From contig NZ_CP032405.1 of assembly GCF_016806065.1 (NCBI RefSeq), positions 3,252,001-3,316,000 on the forward strand: DNA of 64,000 nucleotides. The letters run 5' to 3'. The notes beneath the pieces were generated by a model. That model saw only the letters and a program-made list of their open reading frames with translations, did not search any database and was not told the DNA's origin. A program made the position numbers and the translations under genes. Of this stretch, positions 35,752-44,716 are shown one piece after another. Each line of letters starts with the position of its first letter. Position 1 is the first letter of the stretch. The DNA comes from Rhizobium rosettiformans. Lineage in GTDB: Bacteria > Pseudomonadota > Alphaproteobacteria > Rhizobiales > Rhizobiaceae.

Positions 35752-36213
35752 TCAAAGACCCACATTGGGACGTTCGATCACTTCGCGAAGCGCAAAACTC
35801 GAATTGATCTTCACCACATGCGGAAGCGCCGAGAGCCAGTCGCGGTGGATGCGCTCGTAGTCTTCGAGATCCTTGGCGGCCACACGCAGAATGTAATCGT
35901 ACTCGCCCGACATCAGATAGCACACAAGCACGTTCGGACAGCGCTTCACGGCGGCCTCGAATTCGGTCAGCGTCTTGGCAAACTGGCCCGACAGCGAGAT
36001 GTGCACGATCACCATCATCTTGTAGTCGATCGCCTTGTGCGACAGGCGGGCATGATAGCCGCTGATGACGCCGGATTTTTCCAGCATGTCGTGACGCCGC
36101 GAGCAGGCGGAGGGCGACAAGCCCACCGTTTCGGCAAGCTCGGCATTGGTCATCCGGCCATTCTCCTGAAGCGCCTTCAGAATGGCACGATCAATGGCAT
36201 CCAGTTCCGCCAT
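35752..36213 (-). CDS. Lrp/AsnC-family regulator, probably of alanine dehydrogenase
   Basis: A 153-residue Lrp-type protein: an N-terminal HTH (AELAETVGLSPSACSRRHDMLEKSGVI) and a C-terminal RAM domain (MVIVHISLSG... and LMSGEYDYILRVAA). It is divergent from ald, the arrangement usual for AldR, which activates alanine dehydrogenase in response to alanine. The ATG at 36213 has GGAGAA upstream; the frame continues 62 codons further, into the control region, and is not coding there. The shared gap of 157 bases holds inverted TTGCAGCT/AAGCTGCGAA and CAGCGCAGGCTG elements that could be Lrp sites. Confidence 0.88.
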   Translation of the reverse strand: MAELDAIDRAILKALQENGRMTNAELAETVGLSPSACSRRHDMLEKSGVISGYHARLSHKAIDYKMMVIVHISLSGQFAKTLTEFEAAVKRCPNVLVCYLMSGEYDYILRVAAKDLEDYERIHRDWLSALPHVVKINSSFALREVIERPNVGL

Positions 36214-36370
36214 TCGTAGATTCTCCGTTTTGCAGCTGTCTGACGCAAGAAGCTGCGAATTGTCTGATGTCCCAGGCTTCACTTTGCAAGGACATTTTGT
36301 GCGGAGAATGTTTGAATTTCCGTATCTGAAACAAAGCAGCGCAGGCTGCGAATAAAAGAGAGGAACGCTT

Positions 36371-37489
36371 ATGCGTGTCGGTTGCCCGAAGGAAATCAAA
36401 AACCATGAATACCGTGTGGGTCTGACCCCCGGTGCCGTCAGAGAATATGTGGCACATGGCCATGACGTCCTGATCGAAACGGGAGCAGGCGCCGGGATCG
36501 GCGCAGACGACCACGCCTATATCGCCGCTGGCGCGAAGATCGCAGCCTCGGCAAAGGACGTCTTCGAAAAGTCCGACATGATCGTCAAGGTCAAGGAGCC
36601 GCAGCCCTCCGAATGGGTGCAACTGCGTGAAGGCCAGATCCTTTATACCTATCTCCACCTCGCGCCGGATCCGGACCAGACCAAGGGCCTGCTCGATTCG
36701 GGCGTCACAGCCATTGCCTATGAAACCGTGACCGACGAGCGCGGCGGCCTGCCGCTTTTGGCGCCGATGTCGGAAGTCGCCGGACGCCTGGCGATCCAGG
36801 CGGGTGCGACGGCCCTGCAGAAGGCCCATGGCGGCCGCGGCATCCTGCTCGGCGGTGTGCCGGGCGTCTTGCCGGCCAAGGTTACCGTCATCGGTGGCGG
36901 CGTTGTCGGCCTGCATGCGGCCAAGATGGCCGTCGGTCTCGGCGCCGACGTCACAATCCTCGATCGCTCGCTGCCGCGTCTACGCCAGCTTGACGACATC
37001 TTCGGCGGTCGCGTCCACACCGTCTACTCCACCATCGATGCCCTTGAGCAGGAAACCTTCTCCGCAGATCTCGTCATCGGCGCAGTCCTGATCCCCGGTG
37101 CGGCTGCCCCGAAGCTGGTTACCCGCGAGATGCTGTCCGGCATGAAGAAGGGCGCTGTCATCGTTGACGTTGCCATTGACCAGGGCGGCTGCTTCGAGAC
37201 GTCCCATGCCACGACCCATTCCGACCCGACCTACGAGGTCGATGGCATCGTGCATTATTGCGTCGCCAACATGCCGGGCGCGGTGCCGATCACCTCTGCC
37301 CATGCCCTCAACAATGCGACGCTGGTGCATGGCCTCGCGCTCGCCGACCGCGGTCTGCGCGCAATTGCCGAGGATCGTCACCTGCGCAACGGTCTCAACG
37401 TTCACAAGGGCCGCATCACCAACAAGCCGGTCGCAGAAGCCCTCGGTTATCCGGCGCATGCACCGGAAGCCGTGCTTAACGTTGCGTAA
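36371..37489 (+). CDS. ald: Alanine dehydrogenase
   Basis: A 372-residue NAD enzyme that converts alanine and pyruvate/ammonia reversibly. The catalytic lysine K75 and histidine H96 lie in VKEPQPSE and YTYLHLAPD. The Rossmann motif [15 protein letters not shown] follows near residues 173-187, then the [14 protein letters not shown] and [12 protein letters not shown] segments of the family. Length is normal. GAGAGGAA lies upstream of the ATG. It is divergent from its likely activator and has a strong terminator. It supplies or removes ammonium through alanine, relevant to the nitrogen-sensing fusion nearby only by context. Confidence 0.96.
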   Translation: MRVGCPKEIKNHEYRVGLTPGAVREYVAHGHDVLIETGAGAGIGADDHAYIAAGAKIAASAKDVFEKSDMIVKVKEPQPSEWVQLREGQILYTYLHLAPDPDQTKGLLDSGVTAIAYETVTDERGGLPLLAPMSEVAGRLAIQAGATALQKAHGGRGILLGGVPGVLPAKVTVIGGGVVGLHAAKMAVGLGADVTILDRSLPRLRQLDDIFGGRVHTVYSTIDALEQETFSADLVIGAVLIPGAAAPKLVTREMLSGMKKGAVIVDVAIDQGGCFETSHATTHSDPTYEVDGIVHYCVANMPGAVPITSAHALNNATLVHGLALADRGLRAIAEDRHLRNGLNVHKGRITNKPVAEALGYPAHAPEAVLNVA

Positions 37490-37556
37490 GGTTGCACTCT
37501 CCGGTCGCCTCACGCCGCGTCAGGTCCGCGAATGTAACGCGTAAAGCGGCCGATCC

Positions 37557-37588
37557 GGGCCGGCCTTCCCATCGGCCGGCCCGTTTTT
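37557..37588 (+). terminator. Terminator of ald
   Basis: A 9-bp stem GGGCCGGCC with GGCCGGCCC (37557-37565 with 37574-37582) is followed by GTTTTT. Confidence 0.92.
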
Positions 37589-37597
37589 ATTCATCGA

Positions 37598-38695
37598 TCA
37601 AGGCAGATCGGGCCTGCTCTTCGGCTCATGCATCGGACAGCCGATCAAGGCGCTGCGTTTGGCGGCTGCGACGGGATAGACTTCCCGGCGGGCGCGCATG
37701 ACATTGCCGAGAGGTCGATGCTGCTCGATGCCGCGCCATGGACGGAAGGTCAGCCCGTCATCGACGGCGCGCGAGCGACCTTCCGACCAGCCCGTCTGCG
37801 GCGCCACGCTGATGGTCGCGATTTCCAGATAGGGGCTGTCTTCCTCGGGCCAGACGACGGAGGCATCCTCGATCGGCTGGGTCTCGAGATTGCGACAGAG
37901 CTGCGCGCGCAGGGTCCATTCTCCGCCATCGCGTGCCATGACCTCGGCGACCGCTTCGCGCAAAACATCGGGACCTTCGGATAGATCGATCCTGTCGTCA
38001 GTGAGGCGTTTGAAGCTCTCGGACCGCGGCACGAGGTCGAGCTTTGCCACATACTCGCCGAAGCGCAAGGGAACCTGGGTGTAGTAGTGTTCACCAAGCG
38101 GATGGGTCTCGGGATAACCGCCCATTGCTTTCAGCGCCCCGGCATCCGCCCCCATGGCCTCCAGTCCCCGGACGATCGGTCTGAGGATCCAGCTGAGCGC
38201 GCTCTTGGCCCACTCGACCCTGTCCGTGGTGCGGGCGATCAGTTGGATGTTCTTGGCAAAGCCGGCGGCATCCGGTGCGGCAAAGGCCGGCGCCGAGGCA
38301 AACAGAAAGTCCTGCGTCCGATCGCCTTCGCTGCCAGGCAACCGCGTACCCTCGACATCAAAGAGCTTGATTGCAAAGCCGCGGGGAAGTGAAACGCTGT
38401 CGCGCAGCGGGTCGCCGGGAATGGTCGAGATGCGGATGATGGCGGGATAGGTCCGCCCCGGTTCGGCGAAAATCCCCTGGCGCAGTTCGGCCGAAAGCTC
38501 CGGATGGACGGTGACGGTGGCTTCGAGCAGGGCATGGCTCTTGGCGTGCACGCTGCGTTGCGCATGTCCGAGATCTTCATGCGTCTTGCCGATGATGTAG
38601 AGCATGCTGTCCTTGATCTCTTCGATCGCCTCCTTTTCGTCGGCGGACGGGGTTTCAAGATCGGCATGGTAGCGGATGGGGGATTGATGCGGCAT
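37598..38695 (-). CDS. Catalase-family protein (small, y4iL-like)
   Basis: A 365-residue heme-catalase-fold protein of the small stand-alone group known from rhizobia (y4iL-like), shorter than true catalases of about 480. Features are RSVHAKSHALLEATVTVHPELSAELRQGIF, PAIIRISTIPGDP, LPRGFAIKLFDVEGTRLPGSEGDRTQDF and the RSRAVDDGLTFRPWRGIEQHRPLG near the end, which contains the equivalent of the catalase heme region. Enzymatic activity is unproven. The ATG at 38695 has GGAG upstream. A perfect EcfG promoter precedes it, and a Tat OmpA-like gene lies upstream on the same strand. Confidence 0.85.
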   Translation of the reverse strand: MPHQSPIRYHADLETPSADEKEAIEEIKDSMLYIIGKTHEDLGHAQRSVHAKSHALLEATVTVHPELSAELRQGIFAEPGRTYPAIIRISTIPGDPLRDSVSLPRGFAIKLFDVEGTRLPGSEGDRTQDFLFASAPAFAAPDAAGFAKNIQLIARTTDRVEWAKSALSWILRPIVRGLEAMGADAGALKAMGGYPETHPLGEHYYTQVPLRFGEYVAKLDLVPRSESFKRLTDDRIDLSEGPDVLREAVAEVMARDGGEWTLRAQLCRNLETQPIEDASVVWPEEDSPYLEIATISVAPQTGWSEGRSRAVDDGLTFRPWRGIEQHRPLGNVMRARREVYPVAAAKRSALIGCPMHEPKSRPDLP

Positions 38696-38729
38696 CGAGT
38701 GCTCCGTGGGGACGTGTTCCGGGGGAGTG

Positions 38730-38754
38730 AACGCGGGCCGCAGCCGCGTGTTCC
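38730..38754 (-). promoter_or_regulatory. EcfG-type promoter of the catalase-like gene
   Basis: On the minus strand GGAAC (38754-38750), 16 bases, then CGTT (38733-38730): a perfect match to the general stress sigma consensus. The predicted start near 38722 leaves a leader of about 27 bases. Confidence 0.75.
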
Positions 38755-38818
38755 TCCCCCGGAAACATCGATCCGTCGACGGGAGGACCAGCGCACTGGC
38801 CCTCACTCACGCACAAGA

Positions 38819-39370
38819 TCAGCGGATGAAGTCGTCGATACGGCGGAGCGTGACGCGTCGGTTACGCCATTCCGATCGCTCGGTCGGGATCAGCAGGTAA
38901 TCTTCGCCATAGCCGACGGTTTCAAGAACACGCGAGGGAATGCCGAATTCGCGGACCAGAACCATCTTGAGCGAGGCAGCCCGGCGCTCCGACAGGACCT
39001 GATTGGAATAGGCGGACCCGACCGCATCCGTGTGACCCTCGATCAGGAAGCGAACCGCGCGCCGGCGACGCAGCAGCTGTTCCATGGCGCGGGCGATCTG
39101 CTGCACCTTGCGAAATTCCGAACGCGGAATATCCGCTGAGCCTGTTGCGAAGTTGATCGCCTGGATATCGATCGAAGGCGCTTGGCGTCGAAGCTCCGGC
39201 CGCCGCTTGAACTCGTCGATGGTGACCCGGTTCCGCGGGGCGATCTGCCGCTGCGGAGCGGCATCCAGCCGCCGCATGATCATGTCTTCCGTGGGGGCTT
39301 CCTGTGCGAAGCCAACGACCGGCGACGCTAGAGCGCCCCCCAAGATTGTCAGAAACAGACGTCTGTCCAT
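38819..39370 (-). CDS. OmpA-like peptidoglycan-binding protein with possible Tat signal
   Basis: A 183-residue exported protein. The N-terminus MDRRLFLTILGGALASP has a twin-arginine pattern and a cleavage site near FAQE. The C-terminal two thirds is an OmpA domain that holds peptidoglycan: IQAINFATGSADIPRSEF, FLIEGHTDAVGSAYSNQVLSERRAASLKMVL and VGYGEDYLLIP. It lacks a beta-barrel or lipobox, so it would be a soluble periplasmic wall-binding protein. The ATG at 39370 has GGGAGG upstream. The catalase-like gene follows on the same strand after 123 bases, with its own promoter. Confidence 0.85.
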   Translation of the reverse strand: MDRRLFLTILGGALASPVVGFAQEAPTEDMIMRRLDAAPQRQIAPRNRVTIDEFKRRPELRRQAPSIDIQAINFATGSADIPRSEFRKVQQIARAMEQLLRRRRAVRFLIEGHTDAVGSAYSNQVLSERRAASLKMVLVREFGIPSRVLETVGYGEDYLLIPTERSEWRNRRVTLRRIDDFIR

Positions 39371-39619
39371 GGCGTGTCCTCCCTGTCTGGAATGTCGTGA
39401 GAGAAGCTTTTGCATGTCGCGGATGAATTTCAACTGAAGTCGGCGGTCAGCAAGCGTTCATCGACCAAGCTGCCGTAAGGCCGCGTATCGTTATGGCTGA
39501 TGTCATCGACACGGCAGGGCCACGGGATGCGGCCTGTTTTTGTCAGAAATGGTGCTTCTCTCTCGCTTAACCTCTGCTGTAGATAATCGGCGAGCTATCA
39601 GGGGTTCGGGGTCTCTCAC

Positions 39620-40534
39620 ATGCTGTCAATCAAGTCTGTCGCCGTGGTCACGTTGGCATCCGTTGCCGCATGGCTCTGCCAGCCATTCACAAGTGTTCGG
39701 GCCGAGGAGCTGACGGCCGAACAGGTCGAGGAAGGCCAGCGTTTCGTCGTCAACAACGCCATCTTCATTCTCTTCCACGAGGCCGGCCACATGCTGGTCT
39801 CTGAGCTCAACCTGCCGGTTCTCGGCCGCGAGGAGGATGCCGTCGATGCACTTTCCTCCGTGCTGCTGCTAGGTGCCGAGGACGAGGACCTCAATACGAC
39901 CATGCAGGATGCCGCCGATGGCTGGTTCCTGCTGGACGAAGCCAATGAGGACGGCCCCCAGGAAGACGACTTCATGGGCACCCACGGCCTCAACCGGCAG
40001 CGTGCCTATGCGATTGTCTGCATGATGACCGGCGCCAATGCCGAGTTCTTCAAGGAGTTTGCCGACTCGCTCGATTTTCCGGAAGAGCGCCGCCAGGAAT
40101 GCGTTTTCGAATATCAAAGGGCCCGCGACAGCTGGATGAGCCTGCTCGCCGCCAACATGAAGGACGGCGTGAAAACGAGATTCGAGGTCACCTATGAGCC
40201 TGCCGGAAACGAGGACCTGCAGGGTTTCGCCGATCTCCTGAAGAGTGCGGGCGCGCTGGAGACCATCGCCACCGTCTTCGGCGAGGGCTACAATCTGAAA
40301 GACGGAATCAAGATCACCGGCAAGACCTGCGGCACGGAAAACGCATTCTGGTATGCGGGCGACCGCGAAATCACCTACTGCTACGAGATGGCCGCCTTTC
40401 ACGCCGGTCTGATCGCCAATTGGTTCGAGAACCAGGCCGCTGGCGAAGAGGATCCGGACGGGGAGAACGTCGCTGACGAGGCTTCCGAGGAAGAAACGGA
40501 AGCCACCAGCGTCAAGCTGAAGAGGAAGGAATGA
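39620..40534 (+). CDS. DUF4344-family secreted metallopeptidase
   Basis: A 304-residue exported protein with a signal peptide (about 1-29, VRAEE) and a zinc peptidase motif HEAGH at about 53-57 in FILFHEAGHMLVSEL. It matches DUF4344, which includes the HExxH and a downstream Asp/Glu-rich region. Residues 30 to 260 hold AYAIVCMMTGANAEFF, cysteine-containing loops (ECVFEYQRA, KTCGTENAFW) and a C-terminal acidic stretch of about 30 residues. Substrate unknown. The gene converges on the sseA/GNAT operon over a 9-base gap, with a perfect hairpin at 40535-40554. Confidence 0.82.
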   Translation: MLSIKSVAVVTLASVAAWLCQPFTSVRAEELTAEQVEEGQRFVVNNAIFILFHEAGHMLVSELNLPVLGREEDAVDALSSVLLLGAEDEDLNTTMQDAADGWFLLDEANEDGPQEDDFMGTHGLNRQRAYAIVCMMTGANAEFFKEFADSLDFPEERRQECVFEYQRARDSWMSLLAANMKDGVKTRFEVTYEPAGNEDLQGFADLLKSAGALETIATVFGEGYNLKDGIKITGKTCGTENAFWYAGDREITYCYEMAAFHAGLIANWFENQAAGEEDPDGENVADEASEEETEATSVKLKRKE

Positions 40535-40543
40535 GCGACGGCG

Positions 40544-41968
40544 TCAGCCGTCGCGCTTGATCAGGGCAAGCAGTTCCTGATCTGTCAGGGGATCAACGAG
40601 GGCGTCATAGGTGCCGACGGGCGAGAAGCCGAACTGCTGGTAGAGCTGCAGTGCGCGCGGATGGTCGAGCGAGTTGGTGGTGACGGTGACAGTCTTCGGA
40701 TTGCTCGCCCAGGCCGCGTAAAGACACTGCAGCAGGAACCATTTGCCGATGCCGAGCCCCAGCGCATGTTCGAAGAGGCCGAAATAGGAAAGCTCGACGA
40801 GTTCGTCATTTTCCTGCGACAGCTCGTAGAAGCCGGCCGGTGCGCCATTCACATAAAGAACCGAGATCGACACCTTCGGCGCGTGGATGATCGCCTTCAG
40901 CTGCTCGTCGGGCAGACGCAGGCGCTCATACCAATGCCAGCGCGCACCGACCTGGCGGTGCAGGAAGCGGTAGAAGGAAAGCGGGATTTCATGCGTGCGC
41001 ATGATAGCGGTCTGGATATTGACCGGCACCGGCAAGCTGGATTTTGGCGGCGCCTTCATTTCGAGCCGGGTGACATGGGCGGTCAACGGCCCTGATGTCT
41101 TCGAGCCGAGCGGCGAAGCGTCGCCGGTGACGACAGGCGTATCGGTCTTCGACCCCCATTCCGACCAGGAGCCGTCATAGAGCGAATTGTCGGTATGCCC
41201 CAGGCTTTCAAGCGCCAGCGTCACGACGGCTGCCGTGACACCTGAGCCGCAAGACGTCACCACCGGATTGTTGAGATCGATACCGGCACTGGTGAAGATC
41301 GAGCGCAGCGTAGCGAGATCTTTCAGACGGCCGTTTTCCGACAGCGATGATGCAGGCACGCTGCGGGCACCCGGAATATGGCCGGAGCGCATGCCCTCGC
41401 GGGGTTCAGGCTCTTCGCCTGTGAAACGACCGGCAGGACGGGCGTCGGCAATCTGCTTGTCGCCCTCGTCAGCAATCCCGGACATCTGGTCGAAGGATGT
41501 GAGCCTTGCTCGGTCGAACTGCGCTTCGAAGGTAACGGGAGCCGGTTCTGGCAGGTCGGTTTCAAGCTTTCGCCCTTCCGCCTTCCAGCCATCGATGCCG
41601 CCTTCGAGTACGTAGACGCGGCGTGCGCCCATGACTCGGAACAGCCACCAGACGCGTGGCGCTGAAAAGAAGCCAGGACCATCATAAACGACGATCGTGT
41701 CCTCGGCGGAAATGCCGAGCTGGCCGACGGCCTGGGCAAAGAAGGAGGGCGAGGGCAGGGAATGGGGCAGGCCTGTGGTCGTGTCGGCGATCACGTCCTG
41801 GTCAAAGAAGACCGCACCTGGAATGTGGCCGGAGGCATATTCCACGGCGCCGTTGCGGTTATGCGCCGGCAGATACCAGGAAGCATCGACGAGCTTGAAG
41901 CCGGGAGACCCGAGGTTCTTTTCGACCCAATCCGCCGAAACGACGAAACGGCTTCTTTCACCGGACAT
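40544..41968 (-). CDS. sseA: 3-mercaptopyruvate sulfurtransferase fused to a GNAT acetyltransferase
   Basis: A 474-residue fusion. Residues 1-281 are a two-rhodanese sulfurtransferase: an inactive first rhodanese and a second with catalytic C240 in the loop CGSGVT, the motif of mercaptopyruvate-type enzymes. Residues about 295-474 are a GNAT domain with LGIGKWFLLQCLYAAW (acetyl-CoA loop) and DHPRALQLYQQFGFSPVG. The join reads through VTGDASPLGSKTSGPLT without a stop. In relatives I know these are separate neighbouring genes, so this fusion may come from loss of a stop codon; no frameshift is visible. It is the last gene of a cysK-alaX-sseA operon. Confidence 0.88.
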   Translation of the reverse strand: MSGERSRFVVSADWVEKNLGSPGFKLVDASWYLPAHNRNGAVEYASGHIPGAVFFDQDVIADTTTGLPHSLPSPSFFAQAVGQLGISAEDTIVVYDGPGFFSAPRVWWLFRVMGARRVYVLEGGIDGWKAEGRKLETDLPEPAPVTFEAQFDRARLTSFDQMSGIADEGDKQIADARPAGRFTGEEPEPREGMRSGHIPGARSVPASSLSENGRLKDLATLRSIFTSAGIDLNNPVVTSCGSGVTAAVVTLALESLGHTDNSLYDGSWSEWGSKTDTPVVTGDASPLGSKTSGPLTAHVTRLEMKAPPKSSLPVPVNIQTAIMRTHEIPLSFYRFLHRQVGARWHWYERLRLPDEQLKAIIHAPKVSISVLYVNGAPAGFYELSQENDELVELSYFGLFEHALGLGIGKWFLLQCLYAAWASNPKTVTVTTNSLDHPRALQLYQQFGFSPVGTYDALVDPLTDQELLALIKRDG

Positions 41969-41994
41969 GCACTTCTCCCGTACGTTCCTATGGC

Positions 41995-42726
41995 TTAGGT
42001 CTCCGGGGCTCCAAAGCGAATGCGGAACCGGCGGTTCTCCTTGCCCTTCTTTTCGATCTTGGCGATATGAATCGCACCGACCTCCTGGGTCTCGGAAACA
42101 TGTGTGCCCCCGCAGGGCTGACTGTCAACGGCGGAATGCTCGCCGATACAGACCAAAGACACCCGACCAAGGCCGACGGGCGGGCGGACATTCTTCGACT
42201 TGACGATGCCGGGATTGGCCGCGAGCTCCTCGTCGGTGATCCACTGGAGATAAACGGGGTGATTTTCGCCGACGAGCTTCATCAGGTCTGCAGTCACCTG
42301 ATCCTTGTCGATCGTCTCTGACATGTCGAAATCCACGCGGCTTTCCTCCTCGCCGACGGCAGCCCCCGTGATCGGATAGGAGCAGACAACGGAGAGCAGG
42401 TGGCAGGCTGTGTGCATGCGCATCAGCTTGTAGCGGCGTGCCCAGTCAACATGCAGAACGAGCTTTTCGCCTACAGAGGGCAGGGGCTCGCCGTCCAAAG
42501 GGCAGTGCAGGATGATGTCCTTGGTGGTGCCGTGGCGCGTTTCGGAAAGCTGGATGCGGCTGCCGTCTTCGCGCTCCAGAAAGCCGGTATCGCCCGGCTG
42601 GCCGCCGGATGCCGCATAGAAACAGGTCTGGTCGAGTTCGACCGCGCCGTCTTCATGCACTGATGTCACCACCGCCTCCGCCGTCGAGAGATAGAAATCG
42701 TCGCGGTAGAGGGCGATGGTTGTCAT
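41995..42726 (-). CDS. Alanyl-tRNA editing protein (AlaX type)
   Basis: A 243-residue stand-alone editing domain that removes wrongly charged serine or glycine from tRNA-Ala. Zinc ligands are H105 and H109 in HTACH and C205 and H209 in CGGTH; the core starts YAASGGQPGDTG at 38-49. It has no aminoacylation domain. It lies between cysK and sseA with gaps of 20 and 26 bases, all on the minus strand, which suggests an operon around cysteine and sulfur use. Confidence 0.93.
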   Translation of the reverse strand: MTTIALYRDDFYLSTAEAVVTSVHEDGAVELDQTCFYAASGGQPGDTGFLEREDGSRIQLSETRHGTTKDIILHCPLDGEPLPSVGEKLVLHVDWARRYKLMRMHTACHLLSVVCSYPITGAAVGEEESRVDFDMSETIDKDQVTADLMKLVGENHPVYLQWITDEELAANPGIVKSKNVRPPVGLGRVSLVCIGEHSAVDSQPCGGTHVSETQEVGAIHIAKIEKKGKENRRFRIRFGAPET

Positions 42727-42746
42727 GGCTATGCTTTCAATAACAA

Positions 42747-43784
42747 TCAGACAGTTTCGAAAGGAAGATCGAAGGCGGGGCGCTTTTCCAGCCAGGCCGG
42801 GACCGGCAGACCCTTCGAGCGCAGGAAATCCGGGTTGTAGAGCTTCGACTGATAGCGGTTACCGTAGTCGCAGAGGATCGTCACGATCGTGTGGCCGGGG
42901 CCGAGTTCCTTCGCGAGACGAATGGCGCCGGCAATGTTGATGCCCGAGGAGCCGCCGAGGCAGAGGCCCTCGTTTTCGACGATGTCGAAGACGATGTCGA
43001 GCGCTTCGGAATCGGGGATCTGATAGGCGAAATCGGGCGTGAAGCCTTCGAGGTTCGCGGTGATGCGACCCTGGCCGATGCCTTCGGTGATCGAGGATCC
43101 TGAAGATTTCAGCTCGCCGTTCTTGTAGTATTCGTAAAGCGCTGCCCCTTCCGGATCGGCGATGCCGATCTTCACCCCGGGCTTCCTGTTGCGAAGGCCA
43201 ATCCCTGTGCCGGCCAGCGTGCCGCCCGAGCCGACCGCGCAGATGAAGCCATCGACGGCCCCGCCGGTCTGCTCGAAGATTTCCTTCGCGGTCGTCTCGA
43301 TATGGGCGTCGCGGTTGACCGTGTTGTCGAATTGGTTCGCCCAGATCGCCCCGTTCGGCTCGGTCTTGGCGAGCTGGGCTGCGAGACGCCCCGAGATCTT
43401 CACATAATTGTTCGGGTTCTTGTAAGGCACCGCCGGCACTTCGACGAGCTCGGCGCCGAGCAGTTTCAGCGCGTCCTTCTTCTCTTGGCTCTGGGTTTCG
43501 GGAATCACGATCACGGTGCGATAGCCGAGCGCCTTGGCAACCAGCGTCAGCCCGATGCCGGTATTGCCGGCCGTGCCCTCGACGATCACGCCGCCCGGAC
43601 GCAAGAGCCCGCGCCGCTCGGCATCACGGATGATGAAGAGTGCTGCGCGATCCTTCACCGACTGGCCGGGATTGAGGAATTCGGCCTTGCCGAGAATGGT
43701 GCAGCCGGTCGCCTGCGAGGCGCCCTTCAGCCGGATGAGGGGCGTATTGCCGATCGCCTCGAGCACGGAGGGGTGAAATGCCAT
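42747..43784 (-). CDS. cysK: Cysteine synthase A
   Basis: A 345-residue PLP enzyme making cysteine from O-acetylserine and sulfide. The PLP lysine is K44 in NPGQSVKDRAA, the acetylserine-binding loop is EGTAGNTGIGL (TAGNT form) and the phosphate loop is VGSGGTLAG. The C-terminal part is about 25 residues longer than E. coli CysK, as is usual in alphaproteobacteria. It is the first gene of the cysK-alaX-sseA/GNAT operon, whose promoter must lie between 43785 and about 43990. Confidence 0.94.
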   Translation of the reverse strand: MAFHPSVLEAIGNTPLIRLKGASQATGCTILGKAEFLNPGQSVKDRAALFIIRDAERRGLLRPGGVIVEGTAGNTGIGLTLVAKALGYRTVIVIPETQSQEKKDALKLLGAELVEVPAVPYKNPNNYVKISGRLAAQLAKTEPNGAIWANQFDNTVNRDAHIETTAKEIFEQTGGAVDGFICAVGSGGTLAGTGIGLRNRKPGVKIGIADPEGAALYEYYKNGELKSSGSSITEGIGQGRITANLEGFTPDFAYQIPDSEALDIVFDIVENEGLCLGGSSGINIAGAIRLAKELGPGHTIVTILCDYGNRYQSKLYNPDFLRSKGLPVPAWLEKRPAFDLPFETV

Positions 43785-43991
43785 GATGCCTGCCTTTTTT
43801 GTCTGACGCGGACACTAGAACCAAATGCGCGGGGAAGAAAACCGGGATGCCACGCAATTTTGTCCTTCTGGACAAGATTATGCGGGCGGCGGTCAGCGCG
43901 AAACGTGAACCGGTCTTTTCCGCCTGGGGGCAGGCAAAGGCAAGGAATGGCTTTTCGTGTGGCGGCGGGGAGAAGGAAAATGCGTTCGGGA

Positions 43992-44438
43992 CTAGGATCT
44001 GAGGGCTTCCGGAAAATCACAGGCCACGCCAAGAGGCATGAAGTGCTTCAGATTGGCGGTAATCACCGTCAGCCCGTAGGCCTTTGCTGTGGCGGCAATC
44101 AGGATGTCGGCGAACCCGGGATGTGCGCCGCTCGCGGTAGCGACATCGTCTAGCCCGCCGGCGATCCGGGCAACGATGGGGTCGACGGGCAAGATTCGGT
44201 CGCCGAAGGTTTCAGTGATGGTATCGAGCCAGTCGCTTAAGCGCTGTGACCGCTCGAAGCCGCCGCGACGATGCAATCTGCGCAGGCCTTTCTCGATCTC
44301 GGCCAGGGTGATGGCCGACACATAGAGTACTTCGCTCTGTTCCCGGAACCAAACTTTCACGGCTTCGGATGGCGCTTGCTTCCGGTCGGGCGAAAGGAGC
44401 GAGATGATGTTGGTGTCGATCAGGAAGCCGCTACTCAA
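43992..44438 (-). CDS. PIN-domain toxin (VapC type)
   Basis: A 148-residue RNase of the PIN family. Acidic residues are D8 (LIDTN), E47 (LAEIEKG) and D111 (ADILIAATA), with N129 in the TANLKHF position, so the active site looks complete. The start is a TTG at 44438 lying inside the last codons of the antitoxin gene, an eight-base overlap that couples translation. It forms a toxin-antitoxin pair with the gene at 44431-44685. The target RNA is unknown. Confidence 0.88.
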   Translation of the reverse strand: MSSGFLIDTNIISLLSPDRKQAPSEAVKVWFREQSEVLYVSAITLAEIEKGLRRLHRRGGFERSQRLSDWLDTITETFGDRILPVDPIVARIAGGLDDVATASGAHPGFADILIAATAKAYGLTVITANLKHFMPLGVACDFPEALRS

Positions 44439-44685
44439 GCTCGACGTCCCGCATGGGGGACGGGTTTCGGTCGAGATCGGCGGGCCCGGGATAAGACATC
44501 AGGAACTCGCCGAAGTTTGGCCTGGGCTTTGCCATCACCCTTTTCGCCGCCTCTCCCGCTTCGACGCTGACCAGCATGGCGGCCGGCTTGCCGTGGCGGG
44601 TGATCGTCACGAACTCGCCGTTGGCGGCTTCATCCACAAGGCTCGCAAAACCGGCCTTGGCATCGGCAACACTCTTGGTCGACAC
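44431..44685 (-). CDS. Phd/YefM-family antitoxin
   Basis: An 84-residue antitoxin: the N-terminal part KSVADAKAGFASLVDEAANGEFVTITRHGKPAAMLV is the Phd DNA-binding fold; the C-terminal 35 residues would cover the toxin. A GTG at 44685 with GGAG at five to six bases is the likely start; a TTG at 44697 has no comparable signal. The 16-base palindrome at 44701-44716 just upstream is a probable operator for autorepression. The toxin gene overlaps by eight bases. Confidence 0.85.
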   Translation of the reverse strand: MSTKSVADAKAGFASLVDEAANGEFVTITRHGKPAAMLVSVEAGEAAKRVMAKPRPNFGEFLMSYPGPADLDRNPSPMRDVELE

Positions 44686-44700
44686 GTGGAGCTCCAAAAA

Positions 44701-44716
44701 TGACTATTTATAGTCA
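44701..44716 (-). promoter_or_regulatory. Operator-like palindrome of the toxin-antitoxin pair
   Basis: TGACTATTTATAGTCA has seven-base arms TGACTAT and ATAGTCA around TT. It lies 15 bases upstream of the antitoxin start, the usual place for autorepression by a Phd-type antitoxin. Confidence 0.65.
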
